Of a DNA stretch of 64,000 bases, positions 58,036 to 64,000 are shown piece after piece. The number at the start of each line of letters is the position of its first letter. Position 1 is the stretch's first letter. Under the pieces are notes generated by a model. That model was not told the DNA's origin. It saw only the letters and a program-made list of their open reading frames with translations, and did no database searches. The position numbers and the translations under genes are program-made. The DNA is from Gracilaria gracilis (Eukaryota; Rhodophyta; Florideophyceae; Gracilariales; Gracilariaceae): assembly GCA_030374805.1 (NCBI GenBank), contig JARGSG010000052.1, forward strand, positions 62,001 through 126,000, read 5' to 3'.

Positions 58036-59219
58036 TTGGCTGCCAGGATCAGTATCCGAACTATACATCGCGTAACGGCCGACAGTGCGGTCCAGCCCGA
58101 ACACCCGACACAACCCTCCATTTCTTTTCGAGCTTCCAACAGGAACGACGGCCCACCCCTCGGTTACTCCAGTGCTGTATTGCATGACCAGCGTCATCTT
58201 GATATTTTTCCCGGTAACTCCGTCATGGTACCGACCGCTTCAATGAAACGAAAGATGAAAGATTCTGACCGACCCGGTGTTTCTACGGGTACTACAGTCT
58301 GCGCTAGGTCACTCTTCAAGCGTTTGTATCAAGAACGTATGGGGCGTGAAGATCTGGAGGAAGACTTTCCGATATACAGCACAATAGAAAATTCGATCAA
58401 AGATGAGATCCGCTCATTTCTATACCATCGTCTCCGTATTGAACGCGAAACTCGCACATACAGCTCAGTGAAGAACGAGTTTGCGACCCAGATTTCCAAC
58501 TTGAAGAGAAGGCTGAGTGAAACGTACCCAGTGTTGGCAGTGGCCCAAGGTGGATGGGTATGGAACGATTTCCTGAAAGAGGCGATACAGAGAGATAAGA
58601 AGGCGGCATCAGAGGCAGCGAAACGAAAAGCAGGGAAGCGAGCTACACGACCGACGGAAACTCTCGGCGGGCCAGATGGGGTCAAGATGAAGTACGACGC
58701 ATGATTGAAGGACATCAACTTCCGTCGCGCATGGAACCAGTTCAAAATGAAGATTATGTTCACGAGACCGCGGAGAACCACACCAATGGCTTTTTCCAAG
58801 ACGACATGAGACCTGAGGGGATTCAATCGCCCGGAGTCGAAAATGAAGATGATGAAATTCATGGAGCTGCTTCCGAACACTATATCGCCAATGAGTGTGA
58901 GTTCGAGGAAGATGAGAACAACAAGCATAATGGGGAGGGCCCCGATGATATCCGTCGGACTGATGATTGCGTAGATTATGTGGGTTTGGATGAAGGCTCA
59001 GAGGGCGACTTGGAAGAAGATATGGATGGCGGTGTGGTGGATGATGCAGATCCACCTGTGAAAGCTGGAGCCAGTGCTCAAAGAAGGACCCTGCCAAGAT
59101 CTCAGATCTGCCGTGATGTAGAGAGGGAGAAATCTTCCGCGCAACAAGGAATTGGAGTGACGAATAGAGCTTTGAACCAATATAACTTGGCAAAAAAGCA
59201 AATCGAAATCCCTAGTTAG
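58036..59219 (+). CDS. Transposon accessory protein, copy B (conserved 70-residue domain, acidic tail)
   Basis: Frame 58036-58704 has a variable N-terminus, then MKRKMKDSDRPGVSTGTT and the conserved domain at about residues 120-195: SIKDEIRSFLYHRLRIERE, TRTYSSVKNEFATQI, GGWVWNDFLKEAIQRDKK, ending in an Ala/Lys-rich helix. One base shift near 58704 leads to 58701-59219, a very acidic tail (EFEEDENN, EGDLEEDMDGG) with a basic end. The same domain occurs in copies A and C. No known family recognised. The helix-rich, basic/aromatic pattern suggests DNA binding (inference). A second protein beside a Tnp2-like transposase recalls TNPA of plant CACTA elements, but no sequence relation is claimed. 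Confidence 0.6.
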
Positions 59220-60614
59220 GCGCAGATTTACACCTGGCGCGAAAGGGCTCCCGCTCCAGCCGGTTAATGGGCTCACAGCACCGAGGCATGGCTCAAGAGG
59301 AGTAAGACTTATGGTTCTAAATCTCGTCGAGGAGGTCGGAATAATACAAGCATTGCGAGGGGACAGCGTGGTTGAACCCATGGACCTGAATCCTGAGCAC
59401 CAGTAAGTGATGATGTTTTGCTGCTCAAGCATGTTTCCTGAGTGCATGGTGTCCCGTTATTCTGTTTCTAACCGTTTCTTAATTCACAAGCCAGCCAGCC
59501 AATTCATGTTCTAAGTTGCCATTCGTGCAATGACGCGTCTCTTTCGTTCGCAAGAGGTATCGGGGGACGATGTTTGCGGAACTGCGGATGTTGAACAGAG
59601 CATTATCTAAATGTCGGATCCTGAGCAGCGTCGAAAGCAATTTAGAACACCATTCTTGTCAGATGGCGACATCCATATCATATTCACGGCTACATTGATC
59701 ACATCTGCCTCTTTTCAACTTTCGAACGTACCAAATGCATTAAAGTCCACTACACCACTGGTTTCCGTGGTGGGATCGGGTTCCTTTCCTGTCCATCGAC
59801 AAAACTTCGAATGGCCATTAGTTAGTGTTCGATCGCCATGTGCCGGTGGTACCCTAGAGGTGTTTCTGTGCCCCTCTCGAACGCGATTCGATCTCGGATA
59901 AGAACCAAAAACGATCCTTTTTCGTTGTATTGGGGTCCACAAATGCAGGTATGTAGTATATATACTGGACTCTCCTCGCCATATGTATGGTGTGTTCCTG
60001 CCGTTCATACGAACAACGCCTCAGCTTGAAAAGGTATCGTTATTGGCCCCCCAAGTAAACCAAAACCAGTCTAAATGACCCGCAAGACTTGTCACTCTCG
60101 TACATATTATGGACTGTATTTGATCTTTAGTTGTTCCGTATTTTGGCCTCTATTGGTGCCTCTATTGCGGACCCTACCCGTACCACCCTCGAACCCATAT
60201 CGGCATCCTGAATGAGGCCACTTTTTTTCCCTTAACCCGGACCTATAATTGGCCAGTACTTGACGATATTTTGGCCTCTTTTTGACCCACAACCACAGGC
60301 ATAAACAAGACTACTTGTTGGACACTTAATGGTCACACGTCGGCCATGCAGATTGTACATAGGGAGTATTGGTACTATTGCTGAACTCATAGATCTCTGC
60401 GTTAGATCTACAGTTGCGCGAAGCGATGCTGAATATCTTCGTCAACTGAGCTTAAAGTTCGTCAATTACTACGAGTGCCACTACTACGCATACGACTAAG
60501 AGAGATTGCGGCTTCGTAAGTATGTCTATCACATACCACTTCACCTGCACTCCACTCTTGTGAATTGTGAATCAGTAAAGAGCGTCTCACAGTACTGGAC
60601 AAAGAGATATATTG
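59220..60614. other. Right flank of copy B up to the inverted repeat
   Basis: Short ORFs only. Around 60100-60300 the string TTTTGGCCTC occurs twice and CTGAATGAGGCCA (60208) is shared with 24706, perhaps marking the ends of the two transposon copies. No gene recognised. Confidence 0.4.
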
Positions 60615-63600
60615 GATGGGTGAGTCAAGGTTCCAATGCACGTACCCAGGTAGATACGTCAATATCGAACTTCTGGGTTTCGCGGAGGCGTTCAAAGATT
60701 TCTACAAGAACCCATTTTATCTTTTAGATGAAAACGCTGAGAAACTGGTGTCGCAAAGGAGCTCTCTTTTCTTGGGCCCAAGTACTACAGTACTGGCCCA
60801 AAACTGCCGGAACGAGCAGGGGCCGATAAGAAAACTATTTCAGACTACTTTCGTTGAAAGCAGACCACAGATGCAGATGGAGAGAACGTCTTGGTGCAAG
60901 ATGACAAGCGAATGACAGACTCAGTGGACCACATAGTAGTGCACTTCTGGCGTCAGTTTCTGAATGATGACGGGATACAGACAGCAATAGTATAAAGGAA
61001 GAAGTTGGGTACAGAATGTAAAGCACATTATGTTAGTGTAAAGATAAAAGAAACAGCTGAGAATTGTGTTGGTTTCTACTCCTGACGTGTCCTGAAGATT
61101 ATGGAGTTCGTACTGTAATGTTATCCTGCATCTCTTTCTGTTAAACACAGTTTGACTACATCCCATCAAGTGACTCTCTTGGATTGGGCCTGGAACCTGG
61201 TAGTTGGAAAGTAGAAGCAGGTCTACAAACCGGGATCGACAACCAATGTTCTTCATTAAAAAGAGTTAAAAATTTTGAGATCGTTCAAAGGTTGATAGGT
61301 GTCGTGGGACACAAAGCGTATAAGAAGGATGCTGATTCGTGTTTCAACGGTACACGCGTGTACTTCATCGACCCTTATCTCCGTTCTCATGTGCTGGTTA
61401 GCTACAGTTAAGTTCATGAACATGGATTTAATCGCTCATTGAAGGGACTGAAGAGCAATTGATTTCGTTGGACTTGGTTCTCTTAGCACATAATTCGAAA
61501 GAACTGTAAAAGTGACTGACTAATTGGATCTTCATGGACGGTTTCAAACCAGTACGAATGCGCCCGAGCGACAAGTAATTAACGGTACGCCCTAACCCAG
61601 TAATCAGCGGTAATAGCGACTTACCTCTTTTTTGCATGACGCTGGCCATCACAGGGTGTGTGAAAATGTTGAGAAGCTCGTCCAAAAGTGAGTACAAAGC
61701 AGTCATATGCATGAGAATTACCGCTTATTACTATATTTTGAGTTCTGCAGTGAAGTACAAACAATCTTTTTGTACCTGAAATAAAATGTGTCAAAATTCT
61801 TTTTGGGAGTGTGATACGATGGCGAAAAGGACTAGATTATATGTAACAAATTATGACTTTAGACAATAGTTTTCGTGCGGTCAATCTGTATGTGTGGGTA
61901 GTTCTCGCCAGCCTCACAGTGCAGGCTGTGGTATGGGACTTGGTATTAGTAGAGGGTACTGTTTTCCTATTCATAACTCATATGCATTGCATAGCCGCAA
62001 TCAACGAAAGAAAAACTCTTCAACACAAAATCTTTCCGGCAGCAGTAGCAGTTTATTTCTAGTCAGAAGAAAATGATACGTGGTGGACTCTCCCATTTCA
62101 AACAATGATTCCACTTGAACAATAATAGTGGTCACAACCCTACACAGAAAAGAATAGTACGGAGAGGTGGAGCCCTAAAATATGCAAAAAGCGTCTTGGA
62201 CATGTACTAGCGGAGTTCTGCTGGCGAAGAATACATATTATGGAACACACCAGAGTACGATATTGATATGGTCTTCTGTTCTTACAATGCACACAAATAA
62301 TTAAAGCTCCGAAATCTTCAGTCGTTTGAAATTGAGAGGCGGAATGAATGTGCGAGTAGTGACGCAATGCTGGAGAGATCTCACTCAGTTGTGGTTGATT
62401 ATGAGCGTGCGCTTTTTGAATGATAACAAAGGTCCCCGACCTCGGCCTCATGAAAAGCGCTCTTTATAACGAATGGTATCATTTTGGAGGGCACCCGTGT
62501 ACGGGATAGACCAAAGGTCATTACCACCGCTGTTATTAAGTATTGATAGGCTTGGAAAGTTCTGGATGGAAAGCGATATGGTGGCAAAATTTCAAGTAAC
62601 TGTCAGATCCTAACACCCTATGGTAACAACGAATGCAAATGTGCGAGTTCAGAATTTGCTCACCAGTCATGGAACGTAAATCTCTTCGGAGTTTGAGACC
62701 CAAACGGATTTCAAATCGATCCATACGTAGGTCACCGTTTCTAGAGCGATTTGCATCATGAAGCGGCACAAACTGTTTCTTCTCAACGGGGTTCTAGAAG
62801 ATGCCATTTTTATAAAGTGGACCGCATCATATCTTTGGCATGTTTGTTTTCATGTGGCTCCACTTTGCTTACATAAGTTCTTCTCTGATGGTAACTGAGT
62901 AAGCAGCTCCATTTTCCGCATGAATCATGAAGGTCCGTGTTTGGTGTCATCCGGCAAAAAGGGGACCCGGAGGGTGGCAATACCACCAGAACGGGCCATT
63001 GAAATCTGGTGGACGGCTTAGGGCTATTCTTCCCTTGGCACCCTCGCTCTGCCTAGAAGTGAATTGCTATAAGCTGTTCGTAGTTCAACATTCTATGATT
63101 TTGATCAGAAACAAAAGTTCGGGGAAAACCAGATCTGCGCTCATGCATCGAACACCTCGTTTTCCGTATTGATTGAAACCGAAATAGTGGCATTGGGGCC
63201 CATCGAGGCCTATGCTTTCGAGACTTTATGACATTGCAGAGGAATGAAAAGGCCCTGAAACCCTCAAAACATGAAACCAATTAGATTCAGCTGTTAAAGA
63301 GGCTGTACTCTGGAATTCGAATGCAAGGATGAAGAATCTGCTCCTCTTGAAAACGGATAATGTAATGCCTAGCCATGTATATAGAGAAACTGGCATTTGA
63401 AGTTGATAGTGCAGTGGAAGTCATTTGATTGAGACTTTAGGCCTTCAGATAGCCCAAAAGGATGTTCAATTCCTGGTGGAAAACATGAACTTGTGTCAAG
63501 GGTAAGGAGGAAGTTGTTTTGCGTAGTTTGGAACATTATCAGGCACTAGTACGTACGATGATGCGGATGACCGCGGTGGTGCGTATAAAGTAATGGTAGC

Positions 63601-64000
63601 TATGCCGCCGAAGGACTGAACGCCACCGAATTCTAAGGCGAGAGAGATGTGAACAGGAATGTGAGAAATCGTAGTTTCTTGAAAACAAACATATATATTG
63701 AAGTAACTACCCCTTCTGGAAAAGCTCTATACTCTTCCATGCAGTGCTATTTGAGTCATCATATGAGGCTCATTGTTATTTTCAGAAAGTTCATTAGACT
63801 TTCAAGAGAGTGACCGTCGTACACTGTATTCGAGAGGTCATTGAGCTGTCATCAACGAGTCAGGCAAAAGTATTTCACTGACTTTACTATTACATCTTCT
63901 TCAAACGATTCATGAAGTCCCACTGCAGTTTTATTTGAAAATGAAAATTATCGTTACTGATTTTTAAGCTTTAACTTAAAATTTTTTACTCTATTCATCA
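60615..64000. repeat. Right arm of the giant inverted repeat (truncated by window end)
   Basis: Reverse complement of 12663-16047. Identity is near complete from about 61180 to 64000 and lower from 60615 to about 61120. It continues past the window, so the full arm is longer than 3.38 kb. A single-base indel relative to the left arm lies near 63120. Confidence 0.9.
60616..60915 (+). CDS. 99-codon ORF kept in both inverted-repeat arms (right copy)
   Basis: Same length and frame as the left copy (15747-16046), starting at the repeat boundary. In this copy the frame is open for at least ten codons upstream of the ATG (VLDKEIYW), giving a longer protein-like reading than in the left arm, where upstream DNA is unrelated. 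This may be the more ancestral context. No family recognised. Confidence 0.3.
   Translation: MGESRFQCTYPGRYVNIELLGFAEAFKDFYKNPFYLLDENAEKLVSQRSSLFLGPSTTVLAQNCRNEQGPIRKLFQTTFVESRPQMQMERTSWCKMTSE

Larger units (their letters stand above)
54694..59219. mobile_element. Two-gene Tnp2-like transposon, copy B (best copy)
   Basis: A minus-strand transposase (57346-54694) and a plus-strand accessory gene (58036-59219) diverge from a shared 0.7 kb interval. Copy A (20.6-23.9 kb) has the same arrangement and orientation, so the pair travels together. Terminal inverted repeats were not found; the element may extend left to about 53 kb and right to about 60.3 kb, where short strings are shared with the flank of copy A. 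Both genes carry stops or frameshifts. Confidence 0.65.

Noticed and set aside
58329..59193. Minus-strand ORFs of 149-199 codons around 58.3-59.4 kb
   Set aside because: Shadows of the accessory gene; the plus frame carries the domain conserved in copies A and C.
1..64000. Alternative genetic code with reassigned stop codons
   Set aside because: All three stops appear inside conserved frames but only about once per 100-300 codons, at positions where relatives have different residues, and gene ends also use them. Decay or sequence error explains it more simply.

Overview
The window is nuclear DNA of a eukaryote, most likely an alga and perhaps a red alga. It holds eukaryote-only genes (a PAN2 deadenylase subunit and a PWP1-type WD40 ribosome-biogenesis protein). 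It also has a RuvX/YqgF-like protein with a presequence-like N-terminus, and a membrane-anchored GT2+GT32-like glycosyltransferase. The rest is mostly transposon debris (Tnp2/CACTA-like, DIRS-like, foldback). The two host genes whose span can be compared with relatives leave no room for ordinary introns. The taxonomic call is an inference; nothing in the sequence fixes the species.

Layout. 0-3.2 kb: broken DNA-transposon transposase (minus). 6.2-6.4 kb: GC-rich island ending in a perfect palindrome. 7.2-9.5 kb: glycosyltransferase gene (minus). 12.66-16.05 kb: left arm of a very long inverted repeat whose right arm is 60.6-64.0 kb and leaves the window. 16.7-20.25 kb: PAN2 (minus). 20.6-23.9 kb: degraded two-gene transposon, copy A. 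27.5-28.6 kb: a second glycosyltransferase-like gene, broken. 33.4-34.95 kb: GC-rich block. 36.07-36.9 kb: lone copy C of the transposon accessory gene. 38.5-40.6 kb: direct repeats and a gag-like ORF. 41.7-42.4 kb: RuvX/YqgF-like gene. 42.4-43.0 kb: possible glycosyltransferase fragment. 43.2-44.7 kb: PWP1. 45.76-45.93 kb: minisatellite. 46.96-47.41 kb: foldback element touching a DIRS-like retrotransposon (47.4-51.1 kb). 54.7-59.2 kb: the best copy (B) of the two-gene transposon, with a Tnp2/Transposase_21-like gene and a conserved accessory gene transcribed divergently.

Most striking pattern: every recognisable gene, including the apparently single-copy host genes PAN2, PWP1 and RuvX, is interrupted by a few isolated in-frame stops (TAA, TAG and TGA all occur) or single-base frameshifts, while alignment to relatives stays almost gapless. 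Explanations are a decaying duplicated region, consensus-sequence error, or (least likely) recoding. The second point of interest is the two-gene transposon family with a roughly 70-residue accessory-protein domain seen in three copies. The third is the inverted repeat, nearly identical over about 2.8 kb but clearly diverged over its last 0.5 kb.
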